The notes below the pieces were generated by a model. It made no database searches and was not told the DNA's origin. It was given only the letters and a program-made list of their open reading frames with translations. The position numbers and the translations under genes were made by a program. A DNA stretch of 64,000 nucleotides from Pseudisothecium myosuroides (lineage: Eukaryota; Streptophyta; Bryopsida; Hypnales; Lembophyllaceae), in NCBI GenBank assembly GCA_951799445.1, contig OX637292.1, positions 2,669,296-2,733,295 on the forward strand, read 5' to 3'. This document shows positions 42,903-55,622 of the stretch, piece after piece (position 1 is the stretch's first letter; each line of letters begins with the position of its first letter).

Positions 42903-45900
42903 TTAAGTATTTACTAACGATCCATTCCCTTCATAGTTGTCCACATTCTCCTTGTTTCTTGTAGCACGGCGAAGCTTTGGCTTAGTGTGTCTAGAGTCTC
43001 TATAGAAATTTAGCCATTTCACAAAAAACACGGCGAAGCTTTGGTTTAGTGTGTCTAGATTTTTATAGAAATTTAGCCATTTCACAAAAACACGGCAAAG
43101 CTTTGGCTTCATAGATGCCCAAAAATTCCTAAGAAATTATAGAAGTGGTGACTTATCCAAGTTTAGGTTCCAAAACATTTGGTTTGGAAGTCCAAGTTTA
43201 GTATCCAAAAGTTAGCATTCGCAAGTGTTAAATTAGTATTCCCAAAAATTAGAGCTCCATCTTCGGATTAATATCCAAAAGGTAATACCAAAAATTAAGA
43301 ACTCAAACACCCCCAAAAAATCATCCCGAGCCATCTCCCAAGATCCGTATACAGGCTGCCAAGGACCGATCAGTACACAGCTGCCAAGGAGCCGATCAAT
43401 ACATAGCTGCCAAGGACCGATCAGTACACGGGCTGCCAAGGACGGGTCCGGCGAACCACGAGCCGCCGCGTGGCGGGGCCATCTCAGCGGGCAGTGCCAA
43501 CCGGCTGCTGACGGGGACGGGTCCGACAAACCGGGGCGCGACACGTGGCGCGTGGAGGAGCCGGGTATTGGGATCGCTCCCAGTCTGTGGCTGCCTCGTT
43601 TCGGGTCTGTGGCTGCCTCACTTCGGGTCTGGGACTACCTCGCTTCGGGTCTGTGGACTGCCTCGCTTTGGGTCTATGATTTGGTCTTGCTTGGGTCTGT
43701 GATCTGGTCTTGCTCAAAGGTCTGTGATCTTGAACTGGACGGATCTAGGCCCTGGCCAGTTGCTAAAAAATTGGATTTTTGATGAAACTCAAACTCAAAC
43801 AAAAAGAATTCAAAGGACAAACTAAACTTTAGATGTAGGAAGGTCCTCAAAAAGAAAAGAAGGATAGGAAGTAGTAGGAGAATTTAATTTGAAATTAGAA
43901 TAGGAGGTGAAGGAAGGAAATAGTGATTAGAATAGCAAATAGAGAGGAAAGATAGTGACAATTAGAACTCTTCAAATTTAACAATGGTATAGAATTCTCT
44001 CAATCCTTCATACTCTCAATAGCTAGTGGTACCAACCGGTTCATATTACAAGTGTGAAATTAGTGAGCGAAGTTGGGAGTTTAAATGGAAACAAATTAGA
44101 AGATAAGAGGAGTTTAGAAAATCTTAAAGGAGTGATTTGGACCATTAGAAATAGGATAGAATGAATTATTGACTTGAAGGAAGGAAGAAGCTTATCAATT
44201 CGATAATTCAAAAGGAATTATTGGAGAAGACCTTTCAAGTCAACTAGGAGTATAAATAATTGAATTAGAATAGTGTTAGAAGAGAAAGAGAAATTAGAAG
44301 GAAAAGAAAAGAAAAGTGAAATTCAAGAATTGGCAAACCTTGTACTAAAATCCCTACTTTAAGCCGTGGGCAAAACTACCAAACGATTCCAAAATATGGC
44401 AAATGATGTGAAGTTTGAAGGGGTATACGATTACCTAAACAATGACTCCAACTCCGAGGTAAGCTCCTAACTTTAAACCATCCATTCCAATTTCTCAAAA
44501 TTAGACATTTACAAGTAGGACCGAACTTTAAATTCAATTCAAAGTGTCTAGAATAGGAATATTTCAAGAACTAGGGTAGTAGTGTTGTAGAGTCTAGTTA
44601 GAGGTTTCCAAAACCATCTCACCCTTAGAATTTGGAATCAAATTGAAAGAGATATTAGCGGATGAAGTTTAGGAGTAATATCGGATGAAAGTTAGTACAT
44701 TTCATCCAAATGGAACAAGAATAGAATCTTAGGTAGAAACATAAATCTAGAATCCAGAAGTGAAACAAAAATTAGAATTCAAGTTGTAGGTTAGTAGAAA
44801 ACCATGGATGAAGTTTGAAGTACCCATTAGCGGTCAAACTTCATCCATTGATAACTCCTAGTAGGAAGGTCCAATTAGCACGTGTCTTAGCATTTTGGAA
44901 AGCTAGAATTAAGAGTTACAAAGAAAAATTAACAAAAATCTAAAAATAGTAATCTGCTCAGAGTAGCACCGATCCACCTAAGTAGGATAAAGATCAAACA
45001 ATTATTAAAAGAGGTAATCAAAGAGAAGAATTAGATTTGGAAATAGGTAGAAGGCACTTAGTAAAGCCTAGAACTAGTCTAACTTAAGAGAAATTCTTAA
45101 TCATTTAGTAGCAACCAACGGATGAACTTTGGGTTAGAATATGGATGAAATAGGATAAAACTCATCCATCCAAGTCCAAACTTAGAACTTAGGTAGAAGT
45201 GGGCAATATAGAGTCAGAGTCAAAAACTTGAAGTAAAATAGAATAGGGAAGGAGTCTAAATCCAAGGATGAAGTTTGGATAGACTTATACAAGCTAAAAC
45301 TTCATCCGTCCATAACTCTTGCTAGGAAGGTCGCATAATGTTGAGTTTTATATTTTTGGAAATGGAATGAAATTCTCTATCTTTATATGTGGCTAAATTT
45401 AGACTGTATCACCTTTCTTTCAAAAACCACCGTGGCCTAGTTGGTACGACCCAATTAGAGTAAAACTTGCAATTTAAGTTAGTTCTCTTGACTTCTTTAG
45501 TTCTTGCAAACTTGTGTATGTTTAGGATTTAGAAAAGATCCATTGCTTGGAAGGCACAATGGATTTACGCTAAGCACCCACAGAACGAGAATCAAACCTA
45601 AAAACTCAAGAGCCTAGTTGTGCTCACTTATTTACCAAGGGTAGGTAAATAAGCACTCACAATCATACCCATTATAGTATTTGGTCTAGATTTGTGTTTG
45701 TACTTAGAATCCCCCCAAACCTCGCCTAAAAATAGAATAGAAATAACGAGATGGCTAGATTGGAAGGATTTGAATTTCATAGCCTCAAAAGGGCTAAATC
45801 CCACCAGGAATGTGGCAATTCATGGCTAAGTCGGTCTGAGGGATCCATAGCAAGGCCACTAGGTCAAGTCCTAGAGTTAAATTTAGAATTCCCCATTAGA

Positions 45901-47294
45901 TCGACGAGTTTTCAAAATCCCGATTGTGAGCATGCAGGAGCCACTAATGCAAGACAGGGCCTACGGAGGAATCTACAGCTCAAGGATGGTGTTCTAGGGT
46001 AAATCCCATGCCAAGAGTTCAATGGCAAAATCGATTCCCCAAGATTCCTTCACCTGCAGAAGATTCCCGCATTGTCGCCAATTCAAGGAGATGGTCAATT
46101 TTAATCTCCACTGACCAATCGTGATAGGTACGGAAACGCACCTACATGTCTTTTGTGGGACCCCTTAGAGATCCCATGAAAATTCCTGGCATCTTCCGAC
46201 TTGCAGAAGAACCTTTTCCAAGTGGTCAACCTTTTCCAGGTGGTCAACCGTCCTAACCTCCAACGGGAATTTCATGAAAATTATTTAGGTTACAATAAAA
46301 TCTCACTAAAAATCAGCATAGCTTGTTTTATGTTAATAATGCGCTCCGTGAAGTTTCACGACATTCCGATAGTGGCAAGTACCCAAACCGGCGAGATTCT
46401 TCAGGAATTAACCATATGGCGGGGTTTCCGCAACGTTGACCGGCATTCCGGGTCCATACGATGGCAAAACGAAGTCAACCAAGAGTCCTTTCCGACTCTC
46501 TCGCACCTACCAGAGATCCGCTAGTTACTTTTCTCAAAATAGGAGACCCCTCAAGATTTAGGATTTTACCACGACTTGGTTTTTAAACTAAATTAGCCTA
46601 TGATGGGTTTTTGGCCTCGGTAAGGGGAGTAGAGGGATCTAGGATTAAACACGGCAATCTAGAGCCAACAGCGCAATCCGTTTGGCGATTGGAGTTAATC
46701 TCCAAAAGTTAGGATGTTGGTCCAGCATAGATGGTAGAAGTTGTTTTTTAGGGATTAGGATGAAAATCTTTAAGAATGAGGATGAAAATCCGAATTGATA
46801 AGGTTACTGTTAGGAAATTAGAGGGGGGAGTGGGCCCTTGGAAACCTACATAAGAGCTCCATTTCCCTCTCTAAAATCACCCCATACTTGTTTTGGGTCT
46901 GTGGGTCCAAGTTATTTTGGATATTTTGGCGTTTGAAGCCAAAAACCTCTACGGTGTTTTTGGAGCACTTTTGGCTCCGTTGTTGTAGTATTTCAAGCTT
47001 TGAAGGTCCTTGGGGGTCATTCTATCTTGCTTTGTGTACTCCTCGTGTTTTCTTGTGTCCCCTTGTTGAGAGTTGAGAGCCCTTCTTTCTCTTGTGCGTC
47101 CCCGTGATTTAACTTGTGTGTCTTAAGAGTCTTTTGGTGTCTTGTATTAATCCTAAAGGCACCCCCCACCGTACCTTGGCGAGGCCACTTTGAAAGGCCT
47201 TTAGTGTGTGAGTCTTTCGTGTACCACGTTGTCCTAACTTTTGTGTACTCTTGAGTACGTTTTTACCCTCTTTTAATGTTTTCCTTGTTGAGTG

Positions 47295-47740
47295 GACCCC
47301 CCTCGGGACGGCGAAGCTTCGAACCTACTTTGTGTGTTTTCCTTAAGTGGGATTTTGTCTTCTTCTAAAGTTCCTCTTGTTGTGTGGACCCTCCACTAGG
47401 ACGGCGAAGCTTTGAATCTATAACTAGATCTAAGTCCTAGAGTGTGTGTTAAAAAGATCCCAGACGGCGGAGCTACAGACCCTCGGAGTGTCAGAAGTCC
47501 TAAAGTTGGTGTTAAACCCAACTTGACAGCGAAGCTTTGAACCTCTTAAGTGCCTAGTTCCAAAGTCTAGTTTCCAAGATCTTCTTGGAAAAGTCTAAAG
47601 TTTAGCTTTTAAGATATTAGTGCTAGCACAGGATAGGTATTGTATGTCCAAATTTAGTGAGTATAGCAACCAACTCGTGAAGTTGCAAGTCTGGGACTTC
47701 CACCCAAAAATTCAGGCCTAACCCCCCGAACGGCAAAGCT
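47295..47740 (+). repeat. CGGCGAAGCTTTGAA motif cluster (copy C)
   Basis: Motifs near 47307, 47399, 47463, 47526 and 47732, some mutated (GACAGCGAAGCTTTGAAC). The positions match those in copy B. Confidence 0.75.
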
Positions 47741-47989
47741 CTGGTCGTGATACTAATCCCCACAAAATTCCAATTCTATTTTGATTAAGTGGGTTCCCTC
47801 AGGGGAACCCAAGGGGTTGGATTGAGAAAAAATAGGAAGCCAGCAGAGCCAGCAGCAGTCACCCAGCCGTCCGGTACTCTGCCTGGCCAGCACTTGTCTG
47901 GTCTTGGTTGACTGATCGTGGTTCACATACGTACTTGCTGGACTCCAGACCAAAATTGGGATGATATCCTACGGGATCCCACTTTCTTT

Positions 47990-48310
47990 CTTTTTCTGAT
48001 TTTTCAACCAATTAGGATCTAGTTTAGAAATCCAATTATAAAAGCCAGTTTAGAACCCCCAGTTATGAAGCTAGTTTAGAAATCCAGTGATAAAAGAAAA
48101 CCAGTTTAGGAACCCAGTTATAAAGCTAGTTTAGAAATCTAGTTATAAAAGCTAGTTAGGAACCCAGTTATAAAAGCTAGTTTAGAAATCCAGTTAGAAA
48201 AGAAAACCAGTTTAGAACCCAGTTATGAAAGCTAGTTAGAACCCCAGTTATAAAAACCAGTTTAGAATCCAGTTATCAAAACCGGTTTAGAACCCAGATT
48301 AGAATCTAGA
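47990..48310 (+). repeat. Tandem repeat in LTR1 copy C (about 25-30 bp)
   Basis: About ten units of CCAGTTATAAAAGCTAGTTT plus AGAAA. It is the counterpart of 17940-18095 (inverse) in copy A. Confidence 0.8.
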
Positions 48311-49059
48311 TCAATCCAATTGAAGCTCAGTGGAAACCAGAGGTTCAAAAATCCGAAAATCCAAGTTGTAACTAAAAAACAAAGGGAAGGGGAAGAAAGA
48401 GAATCAACGCCTCCATGTCACACTTGCACACAAAACCTGCAAATTCCACTCTAACCAACCAAATACGCACACGAACAATGGAGGGAGATTAGAGAAGAAG
48501 GAGATGAAGTAGGGAACAAAAGGAGAGAGATGATAAATAGTGACCTAGGCCTAGGATTAGGTAGGCTTAAGGGGGGAAATCTCGAGAAGTTGTGGTGACC
48601 GTTAGGAGGAGGATTGGAATGACATAAAGGGAGAAAGGTGTAAGAAGGGAGGAGGCACATTAAAACTTTCTTGGAGTTTGGGGCAATAGTGTAAGACCAC
48701 CATCAATACCATAGGTTGAATAGTACTAGTGTAGAAGGAGGGGAGGAGAAAGAAAAGGAAGGAGGAAGGAAAAGAAGGAAGTTAGATCGCAAGGGTGTAA
48801 TATTTTCTAAAATTAAGCGATGAGCTTGGGAAAAATCTAACAAAACAAAAGACTACAATGGAGCATGAGGATGTGCATGCAAAGGTGGACAAAGTTATTT
48901 CCAACACCAATAGCGATGAGGTAAGTAATTAAACTAACCTATGGTGTTTATTCCTAAATTACTTCTTGATTTTTCTTGATTGGACCTTAGTTCTTGATTA
49001 GCAAAAATTTGATTAGCAGAAGGGAGAAGTTTAGATTTAGAAGTCCTTAAATTAGGAGG

Positions 49060-49800
49060 TAGGATTTAGAATTAGATTTAGGAGGTGAAAATGAAGGTGG
49101 AATTAAGAAGTTAAAAGAGGTTAGAATAATTTGGAAGTTTAATTTAAGGGTTAAATTCTCAAGTCAAATCTTAGGGTAGTTTAAAAGTAAAAGTTTAGAG
49201 TTAATTAGGAGTCAAAAATCCGAGTAGAAAGCAGAAATTGAAGGTAAAGATTTTAGAGTAAATTTAGAAAGTGGAAGTTAGAAGTCAATTTTGGAGATAG
49301 ATTTTAAGAGTAGAAATAGAAGTTAAATTTTGAAGTAAGAAATTAAAAGTTAGAGTTAAAATTAGAGGTTAAAATTTAGGATTAAACTTAGAAGTTAAAA
49401 CTTGGAGTAAAAATTAGATAATAAAAATCAAAGCTAAAAGCAGAAGTAAAAGTTAGAAGTGGAAGGTAAATTTTAGAATTAGTTTTAGAAGTAGAAAATC
49501 CAGAGTTGAAAGTCAAAACATAGAGTTAAATTTCGAGGGTAAATTTTAGAGTTAGTTTAGAAGTAAAAACTTAGAATCAAAGGTCAAAACCTAAAGTCAA
49601 ATTTAGGGGATAAATTTTAGAGTAGTTTAGAAGTAAAAACCTAGAATCAAAAGTCAAAACATAGAGTCAAACTTGGAGGTTAAAATTTAGAATTAAGTCA
49701 AAGGAGTAAAAATCTAGAGTTACATTTGGAAGTTAAAAATTTAGAGTAGAAGTTAAAATTTAGGGTTAGTCTTTTGAAGTAGAATTTCCAAGTGGAACAT
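49060..49800 (+). repeat. Purine-rich degenerate repeat tract (copy C)
   Basis: Units like AGTTAAAATTTAGAGTTA over about 740 bp, purine-biased on the sense strand. Confidence 0.7.
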
Positions 49801-50178
49801 TAAAATACAAAAGATAGTCTTAGGGGTTCATGGAAGGAACATAGGGGGTCCCATTTCACGTAGTTAGGGACATTAGAAATGACGCCAACTACCCAGTCAA
49901 CCCTAGACATAGGATAGATAGTTAGGAAGTTAGAATTTCACCACTAAATCTCCATCACCCCTGATCATTGGCAATTAGCTTGGAAGTTATCACATGCATC
50001 TCTAGGCATTTCTTTTGCCCATCCACAACACTTAGGAAACATTAGCAAAAAGATCCATTGTTTGGAAGGCATAGTGGACCGCCCTTACAACACCTCCATA
50101 TATTAAAAAAGTGGATAAAAGCTAAGAACCTAGTCGGTGTTCACTTTATTACCAAGGGTGGGTAATCTAGCGCCCACA

Positions 50179-51970
50179 CCCGGCAACACCAAGATGAATG
50201 TGCCGTTCTTGAAGTTCGGCTTGTTTAGGCAACCGTTACTCCAAACTATTTGTATGAAAAAAATACGATGCAAATTCATACGGTTTTTCACTATATAACA
50301 AAAAATAATTCATGCTATTTTCTAAAAACCGTGCCTGCAAGTTGTCATTAAGACACTAGCTGTGAACTATTTCTTTAGAAAAGGATGCAGGTTTCATTTT
50401 CCACGATGCAAAACGAGGTGTAACACGTACATACCCGAGACTACTGAAAAACCTAGTCTGGACAAACAGCCATACTCGAGCATGTTGAAGCCAACCTGTG
50501 AACTCAACTTCTCCAATTTGACTTCATTCTGGGCTCCTACGAAAACCACATCAGCGCAAGCTTGGCTGCGAACTTCTCACCCAAGATATGGACATTGGTG
50601 CTTCACAGTGCCACAACAGACCACAAGGCACTTGCCCAAATTTTATGACAAGCCACACACTCCAAGTGGGCAGGAATACACGCCCATCTCAAACAAAGTC
50701 AAAACTCATAAACTTACGCTTGCCAATCAGTAATCTGGAGACAGCCATAGTGAAGTGGAAAGAACTTTGCTACTCCACCACATTGTTTGAGACAAACTCG
50801 TTCAAGTTCTCAGCATCATCCTGTTATCAGATGCTCAATTTTCCACACCCTAACCATAGGAACCCTAAACACAAACCACAAACCACATGTAATTCTATTG
50901 AAAGTTCTAAACACACTGTGAAGCAACATTCCGATGAGTTTGTGCAAGAACACTTCAAGCATTCACAGAAGCAGCCGTTTGAGACGTGGGACAACAACCT
51001 CAAATCCAAACCCTGAACTCCAAGGAAACATTGAAATTGAGGTTGAATCGTTGATTCCATACTGAATGAAGTGAACTTGTCACCCACTACCAGTTCATTT
51101 GGTAGTTCTCATCCACAATACATAGGATCCATCGCCTTGGATTCCTGAAGGCATAGTTGTCTAAAGTTTAAATTTGGGAGGGGGAACCAAACTTATTATA
51201 GTTCATAAAAACTCTGATTTTGGAGGCTGAATTTTGGCTACCCTACCTTTGGAAAAAAAGTAGATAAAATTGTATATTATTTTATATCCTTATGTATTTA
51301 TAATTTAAAAATATCCCATTTTGGTGATGCTAATGTACTTCTAAAAATTGTCTAAAACTTAGGTTAAGTTAATTAAAACTACCCTACTTTTGAATGCACG
51401 TTATATCTAAAAAAAATTGGGAGTGCACCCCCCACCCACCCCGAGACTCCAAGCAACGATTGACAACCCAATCTAAAATATATCGCAATCTAAATTGCCA
51501 TGAGTTAGAATGCTAATCAAATACTTGCGCTAATTAAAGCTGAAGACAACAAGCAAGGTCAAGCGAGAAGCAAAGCGGAGAAAATTTGAATTCTTTTCTA
51601 GTGGTCTTCAAAAGATAATGGAACCACCAGTTACTAATGGATGAACAAGGAATGACCCATCAAGGAGATAGTTCATTTGTTAAAATGAGCTTCAACAGCA
51701 GTGTCCAAACCAATAGGAAAGAAAGAAGCCTTCAACTAAAAGCTGTGAAAATTAACAAGTTCTGTCTGCCTGTGCATGAAACAACAGAGATTTGTTGGTT
51801 TTCTGTTAATTTGGTTGCCATTTTCTACTACTGTAGTGGCAATATAGAGAGACCAAGACTGTGAAGTTAGAATAATAAGCTGCAACGGATTTAAAAAATT
51901 GATACTACCAATTGGCTAAAAATAGATCAATAGGCATTAATTGACATCAAGAATCAACACTAGTGACATT
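50179..51970. other. Unassigned sequence right of LTR1 copy C
   Basis: The plus-strand ORFs 50362-50733 (123 codons) and 50588-51016 (142 codons) overlap in different frames with no domain, so I do not call a gene. 51170-51420 is AT-rich. On the inversion model, 50179 was once adjacent to the sequence now at 3964, read on the minus strand. Confidence 0.4.
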
Positions 51971-51972
51971 AA

Positions 51973-52140
51973 TCAAGCATTAATCAAGATCAAGAATGAG
52001 ATCTTCTGGAAGGCACTTACGACACTAGGATCTTTCAATATTTCATCAATTACTCTGTGAAACAAGGGATGAATTCCTTTCTCAATTTCTTCAAGACTCC
52101 ATTTTGGTTGATGAACAAAGTGAGTCTCAAACGTGGCAAC
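51973..52140 (-). CDS. Possible coding exon downstream of the Crypton-like gene
   Basis: An open frame with an amphipathic-looking stretch (WSLEEIEKGIHPLFHRVIDE) that ends at a GTC|GTAAGT donor near 52019. It could be a further exon of the gene upstream or a separate gene fragment. No domain recognised. Confidence 0.25.
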   Translation of the reverse strand, partial: VATFETHFVHQPKWSLEEIEKGIHPLFHRVIDEILKDPSVVSAFQKISFLILINA

Positions 52141-52289
52141 AACGTTGAGGTGATAGCACGTCACAAGTCATCGTAGTTTCTTTGGCTGACAGTGCTTGAG
52201 ATCAACCTTGTGATTCTTTGAGGAGCATTCATCAAATGTGACAAACTTCCAAATGCATCAAAAAAAATCTCAAAATAAGAAAAGCTTAC

Positions 52290-54149
52290 ATTGTATAACT
52301 CTTGCTGAGTACAAACACAGAAGTTGTGAACAAGAAAGAACGCTAGTCGCATTTGACAGCCACGCCTGTCACTTCGGCTCATAAAATCTTGTGCAAGGAT
52401 GGCTTGGATCTAATCCAGAATAAGGACAAAGGTCATTTTTCTCTTTCGACCGATTTTACCTTAGTAGAACGTTGTATTGAAATTAAGCATGACGTACAAG
52501 CATGACCTTAAAACGTGGATCATTAAGGATATAAAACTTGTCAGTCTTTAAACTTGTCTCTACGCTCTTTTTCTCACAATGGCCGCAGATTATGCGGCCT
52601 AAAGCACGCAAAAGTCCGACCAAGGTCCCACTAGGGTAGATTTTACCATCTCTTTGCAGAACCTGAAGGAAAAATGTAGAGAATAGTTCATTGAACTCTG
52701 CCAAAGCTAATCTATATAGCTCTTCAATCTTTATATTGCCAGAGATGCCACTAACTTTCCGCCAAGCATTGAATATGTTGTGTGCCCACTATTCCATGTA
52801 CAATGACTTTCAATTGCCACCTTGCTTCACAAGCTCCACCTCTTTCTTTGTCAAGTTGCATAAATCCCTTCCTAAGGAACTTGATCTCGTCATCACTTTG
52901 TGGATCAGGAATAGACATGAAGGGAGGAACATGATCACTGTTGTCATCTCCTAGAAGTTGAAAAACATCCTCCTTGCTAGGTTCGGTTACGAAATCGATA
53001 TCCTCTTTGTCTTCAACTAGCCAAGGAGGATCTTCAACATAAGAGAATTTGTCAGATTGAATAGCAAAGCAGTTAGTCTCTACAACCACTAGATCATTGC
53101 TAATTGGGTGTTTGCATGGTTGAGTGGACCAAATGTGGCAGGAGTCCATATCCATATAACTCACTACAAGGCTAGTCAGAAAAAATTTGCATAAAAAAAT
53201 GAAGTAATGAACACAATAATCCAAAGAAAGACACATGTTGGTATAGAATAAGCGTTGTAGAGAATCCTTTTAGAACCCTGCAATGTGTCCTACCAAAAAT
53301 GCTTAAGGACATCATCTACTCATTCTGGTGCCCTAAATCTTGAAAATGCCAATGGTATCAATATTTATCCAATTGTCAATGTTGATTTGAAGCCCATCTG
53401 CAATTTCTAGCAACATTTAGGATTCCAATATATTTTTTGGGAAAACACATTGTTTTGACACTTCTATGGACTTTTTAAAATATGATTCAATTCAACCCCT
53501 TCAAAAGTCCATAACTACTATTTTAAGATCAATATCAAGTAAAACAATATAATTTCTAGGTGCCTCAATCTACACTACAAAACATAATTAGTCACTAATA
53601 CAATAACAAGAATGTTCTTTTCATTAAAAAGACTCACAAAATGCTATATGGAGTTTTCTAAATCCAATTTGCAACTTTAAAAGTCCATGGCTCTTTATCT
53701 AAAGAAGAAACCTTCTAAATAATTATGTGGTTGCCTTTGCATTCAAGTTGAGATTGTATGTTCAAATTTATAGCTACAATGGTAAAGTGAATTATCTACA
53801 ATGTGGCTTGCAATGCAAAGGTCTTGCTGAAAAATTCATTGTGACATGAAAAGTGGTCCACTCAACCATGCACACACCCAATTGTAGCAACCACATGAGC
53901 ATTGCTAATAATAGAGCAATTGATCTCAGAAACCTTAGGAGTATCGCCAGTTGCAGAAGATGCAAGATCAAATAGAACAGCTTCACTATCAAAATGTCGC
54001 AATTTTGATTCAAACGCAGCATTAAAAGCCTCATAGAAATAACTAGATGAGTCATGCGGTTCACTCAAATTGCTCTTTGAAGTAAAAACAACAATAAAAC
54101 TAATAGGATCCAAGTTAGAAACGCCTCGCAATGCACTCCGAGTTTCCAT
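52290..54149 (-). pseudogene. Crypton-like (tyrosine recombinase / DUF3504-type) gene, interrupted
   Basis: Reading from an ATG at 54149, one exon runs to 53880, is interrupted by a 774 bp transposon (53106-53879), and continues in frame from 53101 once a single AATT is kept. It ends AAG|GTCATG at 52507. A further exon, 52290-52409 (exactly 40 codons, AG acceptor and GTAAGC donor), follows in phase. The N-terminal part is acidic. The middle resembles the SAM-like core-binding domain of Crypton-derived recombinases (LALAEFNELFSTFFLQVLQR, YPSGTLVGLLRALGRII, NDPRFK). The last exon (RLAFFLVHNFCVCTQQELYN) resembles the segment around the first catalytic Arg, which appears replaced. A one-base frameshift near 52760 also breaks it. 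The family call is tentative. Confidence 0.5.
53106..53879. mobile_element. 774 bp deletion derivative of the Sola-like transposon
   Basis: Ends GGGTGTTTGCATGGTTGAGT and, inverted, GGGTGTGTGCATGGTTGAGT. AATT flanks both sides (53102-53105, 53880-53883). Its right ~430 bp match the left arm of the 11.76 kb element (31144-31590, inverted), and its left ~65 bp match that element's right end. There is no coding capacity, so movement would depend on a full-length copy. Removing it with one AATT restores an open frame in the surrounding gene. Confidence 0.9.
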
Positions 54150-55618
54150 TGCTACAGCGCGCAGCAGGATGAACAAGAACACAACTTGTAGGGTGATAAA
54201 GAAATCCAACTTGTAGCCTGGCAATAATACGCAACAATATGCAAGAAGACAAATAATAATGGCTGGCAGCAAGAAACAAGAATGTATAACGAAGCAATTT
54301 GGAAAAGGACGTTTGCATATGTACAAAAACTAATAATACGGTGTATTATTGTCGAATATGCCTACCCTGTTTTTAACACTAGAGAGCAGGCAGGGGTTTG
54401 CAAAATATGCAGACCCCTACCCGTTCTCTAATATGAGGAGGCTCGACCGTGTAGGAGAAGGCTAATGGAGTGGCTAAAGAGGGAAGTTGGAAATTCCAGG
54501 GGTTTAGCATAATAGGTATGTTGACTATGGTCATATTTAAATTGTTGCACCGGCATAATTTCACAAAATTGGGTGCTCTCAACTTGAAATTGGAAAACTT
54601 TGATCAATTGCTTTGGAAATGTCAAATAGAACCTTAGATCTTTGTTTTTGTCAGTGGGATTTGGAGAGTGTTTGGTTCTTGAATTTTAGGATTTTGGATT
54701 AGATCTACACAATTGAAGCTATTAGGTGTTTGAGATTAAATTGTTGCAATTGGTCAATTTTTAAAATTTAGCAGCATTGTGTCATAAGTTTAGAACTATA
54801 CAAGTGCCATCTTTGTTACTGTAACTGGATCTCTTTACCTTTTTTTTAGGCTTATTACATACAGCTATATCTGATTTTGGACACGCTCTTAATATGGAGA
54901 CTCTTGTAGTCGCTGCTGGTGAGCGGGACACACCTATCGAGGTATTTTGGTTTCACATCTGCGGGCATTTGTGATGCATGGTGAGAATTTTATTGACAAG
55001 AGATTTGTTAAGATTTGTGATGAGCGCGTATTTTTGAGCATGCTTACCTTATTTTGGTGTTTTTTCCTCTCATACGCCAAGTTAAAACACATAGGACAAA
55101 GTAGCATTCGTTATCAACAATATATCTTGGATAAATCTGGAAGTCAAAGCAAAGTTTGGAGTGTGTTAAAGTTTTGACAGATCCATGATCCATAGTTTGC
55201 TCCATATATTGTGATGAAACAATAAACATACATATATTTTTTGTTGATTCTTATGTGGTATCATTGTTCAAGGTTACTCAATTGGGATAGGAAAATGAGC
55301 TTGAATGTCAAGTTCTTGGAGTTCGGTCAAATTTGGACCTAAATCTCTTATTATCATGGCAATATTGATGCTTCGAACTTGCTTTCCTTCCCCAGCTTGT
55401 ACTTTACCGTTCTGAGATGAACGTGTATTATGTATGTGTCTCCTAAAATTTAGTGTAATGTTCATAATGTTGTAACTTAGAAATAGCTCTCCTTTATCAA
55501 CACTTCATGCACTGGATTTTGGTCTTCCATCAACACATGATTCTGCTTGGAGCGTGTTTGGAAGATGTCTCATCAACTTGCATAATCTACAAGATCATCT
55601 CCAGGGTTCTCTTTTGGT
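54150..55618. other. Sequence with no clear gene; one possible small exon
   Basis: 54850-54942 (plus) looks exon-like: TTTTTTTTAG acceptor, open frame including METLVVAAGERDTPIE, then GAG|GTATTT. No domain is recognised and no partner exon found. The rest holds short ORFs only. Confidence 0.3.
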
Positions 55619-55622
55619 TTAA

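Larger units (their letters stand above)
29475..45662 (+). mobile_element. LTR2 copy R (4.4 kb, split by an 11.76 kb transposon)
   Basis: Starts TGTAAGCCCCCAACTCGTCA and ends AAGCACTCACA at 45662. It comprises 29475-31143 and 42903-45662, about 4,425 bp without the insertion. It is near-identical to 1-3839 in inverted orientation; for example the 72-codon frames at 3143-3361 and 29953-30171 translate identically. The right flank is ATCAT inside LTR1, while the left flank is CCATA in unrelated retroelement debris. The other LTR2 copy has the matching GTCAT flank. 44979-45662 is the 3' end missing from copy L. Confidence 0.8.
45663..50178 (+). mobile_element. LTR1 copy C (body; its first 124 bp are at 3840-3963)
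   Basis: Begins ATCATACCCATTATAG, the point in copy B after the first ~120 bp of LTR, and ends CGCCCACA. It shares with copies A and B the U3 block (46201-46524), motif cluster, minisatellite position, purine tract and 3' end. The TATA box is altered (TACATAA). The right flank is CCCGG. It is more diverged than A is from B. Confidence 0.8.

Noticed and set aside
52751..53236. 161-codon minus-strand ORF as one protein
   Set aside because: Its first ~44 codons lie inside the 774 bp transposon; only the part from 53101 down belongs to the interrupted gene.
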